From Bacillota bacterium (GTDB lineage: Bacteria > Bacillota > Clostridia > Tissierellales > Sedimentibacteraceae): a stretch of DNA of 22,291 nt. A program made the translations under genes and the position numbers. The stretch is from NCBI GenBank assembly GCA_023425285.1, contig JAFACY010000199.1, positions 1-22,291 of the forward strand. The letters run 5' to 3'. The notes beneath the pieces are model-generated. The model worked only from the letters and a program-made list of their open reading frames with translations, was not told the DNA's origin and ran no database searches. The number at the start of each line of letters is the position of its first letter. Within the stretch, counting starts at the first letter, position 1. Positions 1 to 8,127 of the stretch are shown here, one piece after another.

Positions 1-530
1 CTGCAGACCTCCCGAGCCTTATCCATGCCAAACATTTCCGATACAAATCCTAATGCCATATCTATTCCGGCAGATACACCGGAGGAAGTATAATATTTTT
101 GATCCACAACCCATCTGGATTCCTTAACCCACAAAACATTCGTATTTACCGATTTAACCCATTCAAACGCTTTTTTATTGGATGTCGCCCGTATGTTGTC
201 CAAAAGTCCTGTCTTGGCAAGCAAGGCTGAGCCTGTACACACCGTGAGGCAATATTCTGATTTCATTATGTAGTCTGACAGCTTTTCAATAAACTCAGAA
301 TCATTGACCAAAGCTCTCGTCCCCTGTCCGCCGGGAATTAAAAGAATCCCATGTTGATCGACGTCATCAATATTTTCTGTTAGTATCCGTATACCCTGCT
401 TGCTTACGACAGTTCCACCGTTGAATGAAACATAACGCAGTCTGTATTCTTCTATACATCCGAACACTTCAACCGGACCAAAAGCATCCAGAGTTTCAAA
501 ATCATCAAACAACAAAATATTTATATCCAT
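1..530 (-). CDS. DJ-1/PfpI family protein (3' end outside window)
   Basis: The gene starts at ATG 528-530 behind a good SD (AAGGAG, about 7 bases upstream) and stays open to the left edge, giving 176 complete residues without a stop. The protein has the class I glutamine-amidotransferase-like fold signature of DJ-1/PfpI proteins. An N-terminal LDAFGPVEVF motif (residues 14-23) is followed by LLIPGGQGTRAL (63-74) and then a nucleophile elbow, TVCTGSALLAKTGLL (96-110), with Cys98 as the probable catalytic or redox-sensitive cysteine. SSGVSAGIDMALGF (149-162) is the usual conserved C-terminal segment. Family members are about 190-230 residues, so only the last few codons are missing. Characterised relatives include isonitrile hydratases and the sensor domain of AraC-type regulators; which activity applies here cannot be told. 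An AraC DNA-binding domain after the window edge is possible and would change the call to a regulator. Confidence 0.88.
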   Translation of the reverse strand, partial: MDINILLFDDFETLDAFGPVEVFGCIEEYRLRYVSFNGGTVVSKQGIRILTENIDDVDQHGILLIPGGQGTRALVNDSEFIEKLSDYIMKSEYCLTVCTGSALLAKTGLLDNIRATSNKKAFEWVKSVNTNVLWVKESRWVVDQKYYTSSGVSAGIDMALGFVSEMFGMDKAREVC

Positions 531-555
531 ATCTTATTCTCCTTAAATTTATTAC

Positions 556-1149
556 CTATTTCTTTACATATGAAAGCTCATTAAAATTATCTACTACAAA
601 AGAAATTACATCTTCCGCTTCTGTAAAAACATCTTTTTTCAGATATACATTGAACTGTTCTGAGGGACCCTGCCCATGAATTGAAACTGCATCATCAAAT
701 ACCTTATATTTATCATTTACTTGTTCTGAATGTGTCGCGATAAAAAATGAATATGAAGTTCCATCATGTTTTTTTATTACGTCATATGGGACGATTATTG
801 TGCCCTCCTGAGTTAAATCATAATAAAAATCAAAAGTAAGACTCATATATTCTGTATCCGAATTTGCATAATCAATTGATTTCAGATACATCGTGCTCGT
901 ATCTGTCTGATAAATTATAATATCATCTTTTTTAAATGAAATACTTTTATCAAAATTTAAATCTGAAGGCAGTTCTTTTTTATCTAATATAATTTCTATT
1001 GACTTTTCAACTTGATTAGTTATCGTATAACCTTTTTGCTCCGTAATTTTATTCAAGCTTGGGTTCAATAATCCCCTTATTAAAATAAGGGTTATATCCA
1101 GGCATATAAGAACTGCTATTAAAACTATAAATTTCGTATTTCTTTTCAT
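556..1149 (-). CDS. Membrane-anchored extracytoplasmic protein of unknown function
   Basis: I do not recognise the family. The 197-residue protein starts MKRNTK, followed by one hydrophobic segment (about residues 7-25, FIVLIAVLICLDITLILIRG) that would act as an uncleaved signal anchor. The remaining ~170 residues are hydrophilic and probably lie outside the membrane. They contain no cysteine and are rich in Asp, Lys, Ser and Tyr. The start has a strong SD (AGGAGGA, 7 bases upstream). The gene begins only 15 bases after the stop of the ABC transporter gene, so it is very probably the third gene of that operon and could be an accessory, immunity or substrate-binding partner of the exporter. 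That role is inferred only from position. Confidence 0.75.
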   Translation of the reverse strand: MKRNTKFIVLIAVLICLDITLILIRGLLNPSLNKITEQKGYTITNQVEKSIEIILDKKELPSDLNFDKSISFKKDDIIIYQTDTSTMYLKSIDYANSDTEYMSLTFDFYYDLTQEGTIIVPYDVIKKHDGTSYSFFIATHSEQVNDKYKVFDDAVSIHGQGPSEQFNVYLKKDVFTEAEDVISFVVDNFNELSYVKK

Positions 1150-1164
1150 ATTGTCTTCCTCCTA

Positions 1165-2976
1165 TCAGTTGTACCACTGTTCCTGTGCTGTATAAAGTCT
1201 TGTATACTCCTTGCCGGCTTGTATAAGCTCATCGTGAGTTCCTATTTCTTCTATCATACCATCTTTCATAACAACTATTCTGTCTGCAATCTTTGCCGAG
1301 CCTAACCGATGTGTGACGATTATTGCCGATTTATCTCTGGATATTTCAGCAAAGCGGTTGTAAATTCTCGTTTCCTCATATGGGTCTATGGCTGCTGTTG
1401 GCTCGTCAAGCACAATCAGATTATGATTTCTGAATAATCCTCTAGCTATAGCTATCCTCTGCCATTGACCGCCGGATAAATCAACACCTCCGAACTCACG
1501 TGAAAGCATGGTTTCGTAACCGTCTGTAAATGCCGGGTCATCCTTACTGATTCCTGCAACTTCACAAACATTATCAAGGTCCAACTTGCTGTATTCTTTA
1601 TTATTTTTACTGATTGTAATGTTATCTTCCAGAGTCATCTGGTACCTTTGATATTTTTGAAAAACGGCCGTTGTGTTTTCATAAAGTGTTTTTTGTGAGA
1701 TATCTCTTGTATCTATTCCGTTAACAGTTACTTTCCCGTAATCAGGCAGATAAAGACCTGTTATCAGTCTTATTAGAGTTGATTTGCCGGAGCCGTTTTC
1801 TCCTACAATGGCAATTGTTTCTCCCTTTTTCAATGTGAAGTTCACATTTTTAACAGCATATACTTCGGAATTGGGATAAGCAAAGCTTACATTTTCTAAT
1901 GAGACATCTCCCCATTCTGGTTTGATATTCGCTTCAGATTTTCTTTCACCCATTTCAAGAAAATTAAGATAATTTTCAATTGTACCCGAATTTTTAGCCA
2001 TATCCCCGATACCATCGGTAATAAAATAATACATCATTCCATAAAGCCTGCCGATAGAATCAAATACTGCGGAAAATACACCTATGGAAATTTCCTGATT
2101 CATGAGTAAGTGGAACAACATTAAAATTACTCCAAAATATCCTGCAACCGTAAGTGTTTGCATAGCTAATTCAATGAGATTTGTTTTCATTGTGGCTTTG
2201 TATTTTATTTTCTGCAATATGTCCAATGATTCAAGATACATCTTATTAAAAAAGGCAAAGCCTCCTAACATGCGTGTTTCCTTGTAGTATTCACGTCCAG
2301 CAATGCAGTCTTCGTAATAATCGTACTCGCGTCGTATCGGAGCAGATTTATCCTCTAACTTTGCAAATACCTTTGATCGAACAATTTGCGCCAATGCTGT
2401 CGGTATGAATATAAATACAATGGCAATAGCAAGAATGGGCTTGAAAGAAAAAAGATACCATCCAACAAACAGGAAATAAGGCAGGTAAAATGTAAAAAAG
2501 CTTGTAAAATCAAATAAAAACAAAACCGCATTATTTTTGCCTTCCTCTGCTTTGTTTAAATTATCAAGTTTACTTGTATCTTCAAAATCTATCGGATTTA
2601 GCCTTGAAACCTTTTTGTGAATTACAAGAGATAATTTCCCCTTTATTTTATTTATCGAAACATCACGTATGAAATTGTCCGCTCCGTTTAAAACATTGCA
2701 TACAAGGTATGCAAATCCCAACAGCATAAATGAAATAAGAACCTTATTTAAATTTGTATTGTTACCTGCAAGCAATGCCGCCTGATCAAAAAATCTCTGC
2801 TGCATCATAGTTATAACTCCCCATGATGCTCCATGCAAAATGGCAAAAACCATAGTCAATAAAAATAATATGGGAGCCGTGCTAAATGCAATTGGAAATA
2901 ATAATTTTATTAAAATTTTAAAAAGTCCTGATTTTTGTTTTTCAGATTTGTTTCGTAATTTATCTATTGGTACCAA
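1165..2976 (-). CDS. ABC exporter half-transporter (permease + ATPase), second subunit
   Basis: This 603-residue half-transporter has an N-terminal membrane domain with hydrophobic spans around 22-48, 78-95, 152-175, 180-198 and 270-292, then an ATPase domain from about 357. Walker A is GENGSGKST (392-400), the Q-loop is at Gln440, the signature is LSGGQ (500-504), Walker B is LIVLDEP (520-526) with the catalytic Glu, and the H-loop is His556. All key residues are present, so the site should be competent. It overlaps the preceding half-transporter gene by 13 bases and should be translationally coupled; together they form a heterodimeric exporter. The start is odd. The TTG at 2974-2976 directly abuts the only SD (AAAGGAG), while in-frame codon 4 is ATA (2965-2967), at ideal spacing and overlapping the upstream stop. 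The true start is therefore uncertain by a few codons. The substrate cannot be read from the sequence. Confidence 0.93.
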   Translation of the reverse strand: MVPIDKLRNKSEKQKSGLFKILIKLLFPIAFSTAPILFLLTMVFAILHGASWGVITMMQQRFFDQAALLAGNNTNLNKVLISFMLLGFAYLVCNVLNGADNFIRDVSINKIKGKLSLVIHKKVSRLNPIDFEDTSKLDNLNKAEEGKNNAVLFLFDFTSFFTFYLPYFLFVGWYLFSFKPILAIAIVFIFIPTALAQIVRSKVFAKLEDKSAPIRREYDYYEDCIAGREYYKETRMLGGFAFFNKMYLESLDILQKIKYKATMKTNLIELAMQTLTVAGYFGVILMLFHLLMNQEISIGVFSAVFDSIGRLYGMMYYFITDGIGDMAKNSGTIENYLNFLEMGERKSEANIKPEWGDVSLENVSFAYPNSEVYAVKNVNFTLKKGETIAIVGENGSGKSTLIRLITGLYLPDYGKVTVNGIDTRDISQKTLYENTTAVFQKYQRYQMTLEDNITISKNNKEYSKLDLDNVCEVAGISKDDPAFTDGYETMLSREFGGVDLSGGQWQRIAIARGLFRNHNLIVLDEPTAAIDPYEETRIYNRFAEISRDKSAIIVTHRLGSAKIADRIVVMKDGMIEEIGTHDELIQAGKEYTRLYTAQEQWYN

Positions 2977-4760
2977 CTCCTTTGTGACTCAAACATCTGA
3001 GCATATATACCGTCTTCTTTCAGCAATGCTTCATGTCTTCCTTTTTCCTTAACCTTACCTTCCTCTATAACAATAATTTCATCGGCAAGCCTTGCTGCAC
3101 CCAAGCGATGAGTAATAAATATGGTCGATTTCCCACCGCTGATTTTACCAAACATTTCATAAATATTGCTTTCTGCAACTGGATCAAGAGCTGCCGTTGG
3201 TTCATCCAATATTCTGATTAGAGAAGGGCTGTATATGTTTCGTGCAATGGAAATTCTCTGCCACTGACCGCCGGATAAATCAACACCATTCCCTTTGATT
3301 TTACCTAAATATGTATCTATTCCATTAGGCATGCTTTGTATTAAATTATCAAGCTCCATCAGAGAAACTGCTTCATTTATGGAGTTCTCGTCATATTTTA
3401 AAACATTACCAAGTGCAATATTGTCTTTTACCTTTATATAATATTTAGCAAAATCCTGGTACACTACTGAAAAGATACCCTTTAATTCAGCTTGACCGTA
3501 ACTTCTTATACTTTTTCCATTAATCAATATTTCCCCTTCAAAATTATCATACATGCCTGTAAGCAATTTTGTAATTGTTGTTTTACCTGCACCGTTTATG
3601 CCTACAAATGCATAGTGCAAATCTTTTTGTAATAGGAGCGAAAAATCCTTTAATATATAATTTTCCGTATCAGGGTACTTGAAGTATACATTTTTAAATT
3701 CTATATTTTCAAATTTTAAATACTTTGTATCACATGGCAAATCAAGAGCACCTTCAGTTTCCGAAAGAGCAAAAAATGCCGTTAAATCCTTTAAGAACTC
3801 CTTATTTTTTACAAGCTTATTCATAACATCAGTAAGCTCCCAAGACATTGCATGTACTAATTCAAGCGTTTTGTTCACAAGACCTATAAACATACCGATT
3901 GTAATTATGCCATTTGAAAAAGGAATCAATAAAATACCAATAATACACATCGAAATAAATAATGTAATGATACTTGAACCTTTCATTTTGACATAATACT
4001 TTAAATCAGCTTTCATTACAATTTTTCTTGCTATTTCATACTTTTCGTACCATTTATCACTCACACCATCTGTATAATTGAACAATGTTCGTTCTTCCAC
4101 CGTTTCTCTACCAAGTAAAATGTTATTTAAATAATCGGCACGACGACTATGCTTTTCAGCTTCCTTGCTTGCTTCATATCCATCTTTACCTGCTTTTATG
4201 GAAAGGGAAAACAACGGTACAGAAATAACTATAATAACAACTCCTGCCCACATAATTTGAACCATAAGCATTGCAAGAATTGATACAACACGAATCACAA
4301 TGCTTGTAATATCCAGTAAATTATCAAATCCACCGATAATTTTTTCCACCGGATCACGACATGTACGTGAAATTAAATCCCATGTATCATTATTTTCAAT
4401 ATGCTGGTACTGTAATTTTGCTCGTTTTTCAACAATTGCTTTTTTATAGACCATTGTCATGTTCATTTTTAATTTTAAATTTACAAAGCGCATTAAATAA
4501 TCACTTAGATGTGAATATGCAACAGTAAGCATAAGCAGTAACAACGGCAGATAAATACTGTTTTTCACTGCTTGTCCGTTAAAAATATTAAATGCGGTAT
4601 CGATAAAATTTGCAATTATCAACACCTGGACAGGTGAAATTAATGCCTGCATCACTTTATTGATTATTTCTATAAGTGTGTACACAGGACATATTTTAAA
4701 CGGTATTTTTATAAAATATGATAATTTATATGTTTTATTTTGTAATATAATTTCGTCCAC
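2964..4760 (-). CDS. ABC exporter half-transporter (permease + ATPase), first subunit
   Basis: This 598-residue protein starts at GTG 4758-4760 behind a GAGGA SD. The membrane domain covers about residues 25-310 with several hydrophobic spans (40-55, 70-85, 155-185, 263-295), and the ATPase domain begins near 350. Walker A is GINGAGKT (387-394), the Q-loop Gln is at 435, the signature LSGGQ is at 495-499, Walker B is IRILDEP (515-521) with an unusual Arg among its hydrophobic residues, and the H-loop His is 551. It is paralogous to the next gene, which it overlaps by 13 bases, so a heterodimeric type IV exporter is the natural reading. Such pairs export peptides, lipids or drugs. No precursor peptide, peptidase domain or modification enzyme is adjacent, so a drug, lipid or stress exporter is as likely as a bacteriocin exporter. 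Confidence 0.93.
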   Translation of the reverse strand: MDEIILQNKTYKLSYFIKIPFKICPVYTLIEIINKVMQALISPVQVLIIANFIDTAFNIFNGQAVKNSIYLPLLLLMLTVAYSHLSDYLMRFVNLKLKMNMTMVYKKAIVEKRAKLQYQHIENNDTWDLISRTCRDPVEKIIGGFDNLLDITSIVIRVVSILAMLMVQIMWAGVVIIVISVPLFSLSIKAGKDGYEASKEAEKHSRRADYLNNILLGRETVEERTLFNYTDGVSDKWYEKYEIARKIVMKADLKYYVKMKGSSIITLFISMCIIGILLIPFSNGIITIGMFIGLVNKTLELVHAMSWELTDVMNKLVKNKEFLKDLTAFFALSETEGALDLPCDTKYLKFENIEFKNVYFKYPDTENYILKDFSLLLQKDLHYAFVGINGAGKTTITKLLTGMYDNFEGEILINGKSIRSYGQAELKGIFSVVYQDFAKYYIKVKDNIALGNVLKYDENSINEAVSLMELDNLIQSMPNGIDTYLGKIKGNGVDLSGGQWQRISIARNIYSPSLIRILDEPTAALDPVAESNIYEMFGKISGGKSTIFITHRLGAARLADEIIVIEEGKVKEKGRHEALLKEDGIYAQMFESQRSWYQ

Positions 4761-4777
4761 AATATTCCTCTATCCTT

Positions 4778-4858
4778 TCAATGCTTATCCGTCTGATAAT
4801 ATATCATAATCTGCAACGACCACTCTTCTGCTGATAATTCATCCTCTACATCGAAAAA
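4778..4858 (-). other. 26-codon open tail directly after the GNAT stop (possible gene relic)
   Basis: Between the GNAT stop at 4859 and the ABC operon, the same reading frame stays open for 26 codons to a TGA at 4778-4780. It reads FFDVEDELSAEEWSLQ and then IMIYYQTDKH, an acidic, protein-like composition with a Trp rather than random AT-rich translation. It has no start or SD of its own. It may be the 3' end of a displaced gene, or a former extension of the GNAT now cut off by TAA. The length alone is not decisive. Confidence 0.3.
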
Positions 4859-5317
4859 TTAATTTTTAACCATTTTATAATTTACCAGTTCAATACCACA
4901 GCGTATAGCTTTATTTTCAGCAACAACAGTATACCCTTGTTTCTCAAAAAATGGTCTGGCGGTAATTGACGCATAGGTTTCAAAACTAAATACACCCGCT
5001 TTTCTCGCACGCTGTTCCAGTTTATTTATAAGTGCAGCAGCAATACCCTTTCGCTGATAATCCTTGTGAATATAAAGCCTGTCAAGATAGCCGTTTTTAT
5101 CCATGTCAGAAAATCCAACTATTACACCATCTATTTCTGCAATCAAAGTATCATGCTCTAAAAAAGAACAATCCCACGCCTTCATATCAATATTTCCTGT
5201 TGCCCACGCATCAAGCTGTTCCTTTGTATAATGCTCCGCATTGATTGTGTGAATAGTATCATAAAACAGTCTTGCCATAGACTCACAGTCACTTGGCATA
5301 TATTCTCGTATTATCAT
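4859..5317 (-). CDS. GNAT family N-acetyltransferase
   Basis: The 152-residue, single-domain protein transfers acetyl from acetyl-CoA to an unknown amine. Motif A is YLDRLYIHKDYQRKGIAAAL (residues 77-96), with the pyrophosphate-binding loop QRKGIA (88-93). A C-terminal FFEKQGY segment matches the usual motif B region, and the protein ends NYKMVKN, a common end for the YafP-like group. ATG 5315-5317 has an AGGAG SD slightly further upstream than usual (about 12 bases). Neighbours are unrelated: a FlaR-like kinase upstream and the ABC exporter downstream after 98 bases. Small-molecule or drug acetylation is plausible, but the substrate is not predictable. Confidence 0.9.
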   Translation of the reverse strand: MIIREYMPSDCESMARLFYDTIHTINAEHYTKEQLDAWATGNIDMKAWDCSFLEHDTLIAEIDGVIVGFSDMDKNGYLDRLYIHKDYQRKGIAAALINKLEQRARKAGVFSFETYASITARPFFEKQGYTVVAENKAIRCGIELVNYKMVKN

Positions 5318-5341
5318 AATAGTTTCTTTGCACTCCTGTAT

Positions 5342-5842
5342 TTATAAGCTTCCTATAAATTCTCTTATCTGTCTACGATTTTTAAGTATGATAATCTTAA
5401 CATTGTCTGCACTATCCAGTATATCATAATACCTGTTTCTGTTATTTTTATTGAAATTCCAAACGGCTTTTAAAAATTTAAAATCAAATTTTTCCGGACA
5501 ATATCCGCCCATGTCAGGACGGCTTTTACCATAGTTTTTTATGACTCTTTCTATTACTCCGTAAATACACTTTATTCTCGGAAAATCCATATAAATAACT
5601 GTATCGCAGTATTTTAACCTGAGTGGTATGGTATGACCCATATTTCCGTCTATGATCCATGTCAGCTTTACAAGCTCCTGCAGCAATAACTCTTTGAATT
5701 CATTATCAGATGCATTTTGCCAGTCATCTCTCCAATACAGTCTATCAAGATGAATTAAAGGCAAATTCAACTTGGAGGATAATTTTCTTGAAAATGTCGT
5801 CTTTCCGCAGCCGTTACCGCCTATAATAATTATACGTTCCAA
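5342..5842 (-). CDS. FlaR-like P-loop nucleotide kinase ('DNA topology modulation' family)
   Basis: The 166-residue protein begins at a TTG codon (5840-5842) preceded by a strong GAGGAGG SD, so the non-ATG start is well supported. It opens with a P-loop, GGNGCGKT (residues 8-15), followed by LPLIHLDRLYWRDDW, the typical substrate-side motif of the FlaR/adenylate-kinase-like family. WIIDGN (about 61-66) and an Arg-rich middle region follow. These proteins are usually annotated as topology modulation proteins, but their sequences point to small-molecule kinases with an unknown acceptor. It stands alone between two GNAT genes, 20-24 bases apart, in the same orientation. Confidence 0.88.
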   Translation of the reverse strand: MERIIIIGGNGCGKTTFSRKLSSKLNLPLIHLDRLYWRDDWQNASDNEFKELLLQELVKLTWIIDGNMGHTIPLRLKYCDTVIYMDFPRIKCIYGVIERVIKNYGKSRPDMGGYCPEKFDFKFLKAVWNFNKNNRNRYYDILDSADNVKIIILKNRRQIREFIGSL

Positions 5843-5862
5843 ATTTGCCTCCTCATAATGAT

Positions 5863-6303
5863 TTATGTATCTATTCGCTTTAAATCTGTAAGGGCCTTAT
5901 TCCTGTAATTCAAATCTTCTCTTATACTAAACCCTTTGCGCTCCCAAACGGTGTTTCCTATTTCATTATTTTTAAAAACTACAAGTGCAACCTTGTGAAT
6001 ACCTTCGTCCCTCAAAGCTTGTAATGCAGAATCAATCAGAGCAGAACCAATGCCATTGTTTCTGTTCACAATAGAAACCGCTAAATGATAAATATATCCT
6101 CGACGTCCGTCATGACCGGATAATATCACTCCTACGATTTTACCGGATGCAACCGCAACGAAACATGTGTTGGGATTTCTTTTCAAGTAAGCATCTATAC
6201 CTGATTTTGAATCATCCACATCATTCAATCCCATCCCGGGAGTTGACATCCATAACTCGTATATTTCTTCATAATCATTAATAGTTAGTTTTCTTATCTC
6301 CAT
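5863..6303 (-). CDS. GNAT family N-acetyltransferase
   Basis: The 146-residue, single-domain acetyltransferase resembles the YpeA/RimI-like branch. It begins MEIRKLTINDYEEIYELW, the usual first strand and helix. Motif A contains RNNGIGSAL (81-89), and the C-terminal FKNNEIGNTVWERKGF segment is the conserved beta5-alpha4 region with Asn and Trp. ATG 6301-6303 follows an AGGA SD about 5 bases away, with a second GGAGG further upstream. Targets could be a protein N-terminus, an amino acid or a drug; nothing in the sequence decides. It is 20 bases before the FlaR-like kinase gene. Confidence 0.9.
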   Translation of the reverse strand: MEIRKLTINDYEEIYELWMSTPGMGLNDVDDSKSGIDAYLKRNPNTCFVAVASGKIVGVILSGHDGRRGYIYHLAVSIVNRNNGIGSALIDSALQALRDEGIHKVALVVFKNNEIGNTVWERKGFSIREDLNYRNKALTDLKRIDT

Positions 6304-6357
6304 TTTTCCTGGCAGCCTCCATTGGTTCTTCTTTCACATTACATGTATTGAATTTCG

Positions 6358-6771
6358 TTATTTTTTGTTTGGTCTTCTTTTAATTTCCAATAACTTAATA
6401 AAGTCATTAAACATTGAAGCATCAACCGGATTAAACATTATCCATTTTCCGTCATGGTATGTTGTGGCTTCATTATAGATTTTCTGTACATCTTCAGAAT
6501 AATTTTCTCTGCCTGCCTCAAATTTTGCCCTCTCATCTTTTCCGAATATGACCATAAATCCAATACAATTTTCCTTTGCATATAAAGTACATAATGTCTT
6601 TCCGCCTCTGCGATATTTGTACTCATATATCCATTCTCTGTACCCTTTGTTCCAAAGCCGATCCACATCATATTTTGCATCAATTAATTCGCATAATTCT
6701 GTCCACACATTGTACAACTGCTGCCCCAATAAGGCAGTCATATCTTTATCATTTGGTATTTTATCTAACAT
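6358..6771 (-). CDS. DUF3788 family protein
   Basis: The 137-residue soluble protein is recognised by the central pattern WIYEYKYRRGGKTLCTLY, then FMVIFGKDERAKFEAGRE, TYHDGKWIMF and a C-terminal LLEIKRRPN, which is the DUF3788 signature. The function of the family is unknown. It has one Cys in the core (GGKTLC) and conserved aromatic and basic residues that could line a ligand pocket, as in YdhG/YjbR-like proteins. The SD is TAGGGAG, 7 bases before ATG. It lies 23 bases after the DUF3781 gene, and the two DUF genes are likely co-transcribed with the HAD gene. Confidence 0.85.
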   Translation of the reverse strand: MLDKIPNDKDMTALLGQQLYNVWTELCELIDAKYDVDRLWNKGYREWIYEYKYRRGGKTLCTLYAKENCIGFMVIFGKDERAKFEAGRENYSEDVQKIYNEATTYHDGKWIMFNPVDASMFNDFIKLLEIKRRPNKK

Positions 6772-6794
6772 ATTTTTACTCCCTACACACTATA

Positions 6795-7052
6795 TTATTT
6801 TTTTAACTTATGAGCCGTAATTATTGTATAACTGTGAGCATTTACTGTTATTTTACAGTCAACTGTACCTACATACCAATTCTTCCCTTTCCTGATTATG
6901 CTGCTGTCAGGCTCTTTGATTTTTTCTTTGCACCATCTGACAACATCATCTACATCTAAGCAAAGATTTCTTTTAATTCGTTCTACACCTAAATAGGTAG
7001 TATGCAGCTTATTTAAGTTTAAGATCAATTCACTTTTATTATTATCATTCAT
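6795..7052 (-). CDS. DUF3781 family protein
   Basis: This small basic protein of 85 residues is recognised by LHTTYLGVERIKRNL, DVVRWCKEKI, RKGKNWYVG and CKITVNAHSYTIITAHK, the DUF3781 pattern; no function is known. I place the start at ATG 7050-7052, which overlaps the HAD stop by one base (TGATG coupling) and has an AAGGTG SD about 12 bases upstream. A longer frame opening with GTG at 7062-7064 would put the start inside the HAD gene with no SD. Its coupling to the HAD gene suggests coordinated expression but does not show joint function. Confidence 0.85.
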   Translation of the reverse strand: MNDNNKSELILNLNKLHTTYLGVERIKRNLCLDVDDVVRWCKEKIKEPDSSIIRKGKNWYVGTVDCKITVNAHSYTIITAHKLKK

Positions 7053-7726
7053 CACTCTAAACACCTTAATAATTCATAAAATTTATCAATATGAAAATCT
7101 GCATATAGTTTTATATTTTCAATCTTATCCGATGGCTTACGCTCTAAGTATTCAGTGAATACGGTTCTCATTCCTGCTATTTTTGCACCATATAATTCAT
7201 CCGACCCGCCATCACCGACAAAAATGCTTTCTTTAGGATTGACACCTAACATGTACATCGCTGTCTCATATATTTTTGTGTCAGGTTTCATAATGCCTGC
7301 ATCACAAGAAAATACTGCCACTTCAAAAAACTCGGCTAAAGGGGATTCCCTCCAATGTTTTGAATCAATTATATCGGAATTGCTGATAAGTCCAAGCTTG
7401 ATACCTTTATCATGCAGTTGTTTAATAGTATTAAGAATTTCATTATCAACATTTAACAGTGCCCTTTTCATTCTTTCCTGACGCCTGTTAAGTATTTCTC
7501 GTTTTTGATTGTCATTCAAATTATATGGCATAATATCAACAATTTTATTGATTATTTCCTTTTCCGTTTTGATATTTCCTAAAGCCCTTTCCCGATACAG
7601 TTTGCTATCTTCAGCATATTTCTCCCATTCCATTGCAGATATGCCCATAACGTCATATTCATTCATAGTTGAATATGACGGATAAACAAGAGTAAAAAAC
7701 AAATCGAAGAATATTGCTTTTATCAT
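7052..7726 (-). CDS. HAD superfamily hydrolase (subfamily IA), atypical motif I
   Basis: The 224-residue protein has a Rossmannoid HAD core with a helical cap (about residues 15-95). Motif I is FFDLFFTLV, with nucleophile Asp8 but Phe10 where most phosphatases have the second, acid/base Asp. Motif II is LISNSD (Ser115), motif III has Lys147 in GIMKPD, and motif IV is VGDGGSDE (170-177). The missing second Asp is shared with haloacid dehalogenases and some YjjG-like enzymes, so a plain phosphatase assignment is unsafe. The SD AGGAGGG lies close to ATG. The stop overlaps the DUF3781 start. The substrate is unknown. Confidence 0.88.
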   Translation of the reverse strand: MIKAIFFDLFFTLVYPSYSTMNEYDVMGISAMEWEKYAEDSKLYRERALGNIKTEKEIINKIVDIMPYNLNDNQKREILNRRQERMKRALLNVDNEILNTIKQLHDKGIKLGLISNSDIIDSKHWRESPLAEFFEVAVFSCDAGIMKPDTKIYETAMYMLGVNPKESIFVGDGGSDELYGAKIAGMRTVFTEYLERKPSDKIENIKLYADFHIDKFYELLRCLE

Positions 7727-7756
7727 ATTCCCTCCTGTGATTCTCTGCTTTGCAAT

Positions 7757-8086
7757 CTATTCAATTGAACTCAAATTATCACCGATAGCCTCAACATTGA
7801 AAACAACAGGTCTTATACCGTCTGTACAGCACACTATTGTTTGTCCATCTCTTTTGTTCCATGGTTTACAGGTTGAGCCGGATGACATAGAGCTGATGCT
7901 GCGATATATGTCAATCCACGCCCAAGGACAAAATCCCTCCGGCATTTTTGCACTTCCTTCAAAAATAAATTCATCACCTACATTTAATAATGGACATGGT
8001 CCTATCTCTTTTCCATCTGTCAAATATTCATCCGCAAACTCCGGATAAAACTCCTTGCGTAGTACTGTAATTTTTACTTTTTTCAT
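7757..8086 (-). CDS. TIGR04076 family protein
   Basis: The 109-residue protein begins MKKVKITVLRKEFYPEFADEY and contains GPCPLLNVGDEF, GFCPWAWIDIYRSI and GQTIVCCTDGIRPVVFNVE, which together match the TIGR04076 family of small Cys-containing proteins common in Clostridia. Conserved cysteines (GPCP, GFCPWAW and the CC pair) suggest metal or cofactor binding, though no biochemical role is established. It has a strong SD (GGAGGAATATAT) and lies 30 bases before the HAD gene and 41 bases after the VOC gene. Confidence 0.85.
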   Translation of the reverse strand: MKKVKITVLRKEFYPEFADEYLTDGKEIGPCPLLNVGDEFIFEGSAKMPEGFCPWAWIDIYRSISSMSSGSTCKPWNKRDGQTIVCCTDGIRPVVFNVEAIGDNLSSIE

Positions 8087-8127
8087 ATATATTCCTCCAA
8101 ACTATTAAGATATTGTGAAAATTTATT

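Noticed and set aside
3679..3996. Long plus-strand frames, for example inside the ABC genes
   Set aside because: All lie antisense within well-supported genes, have no SD and resemble no protein family.
4761..4858. Bacteriocin-like precursor peptide next to the ABC exporter
   Set aside because: The only ATG frame in the gap codes for 12 residues with no SD or leader/GG motif. The longer frame has no start.
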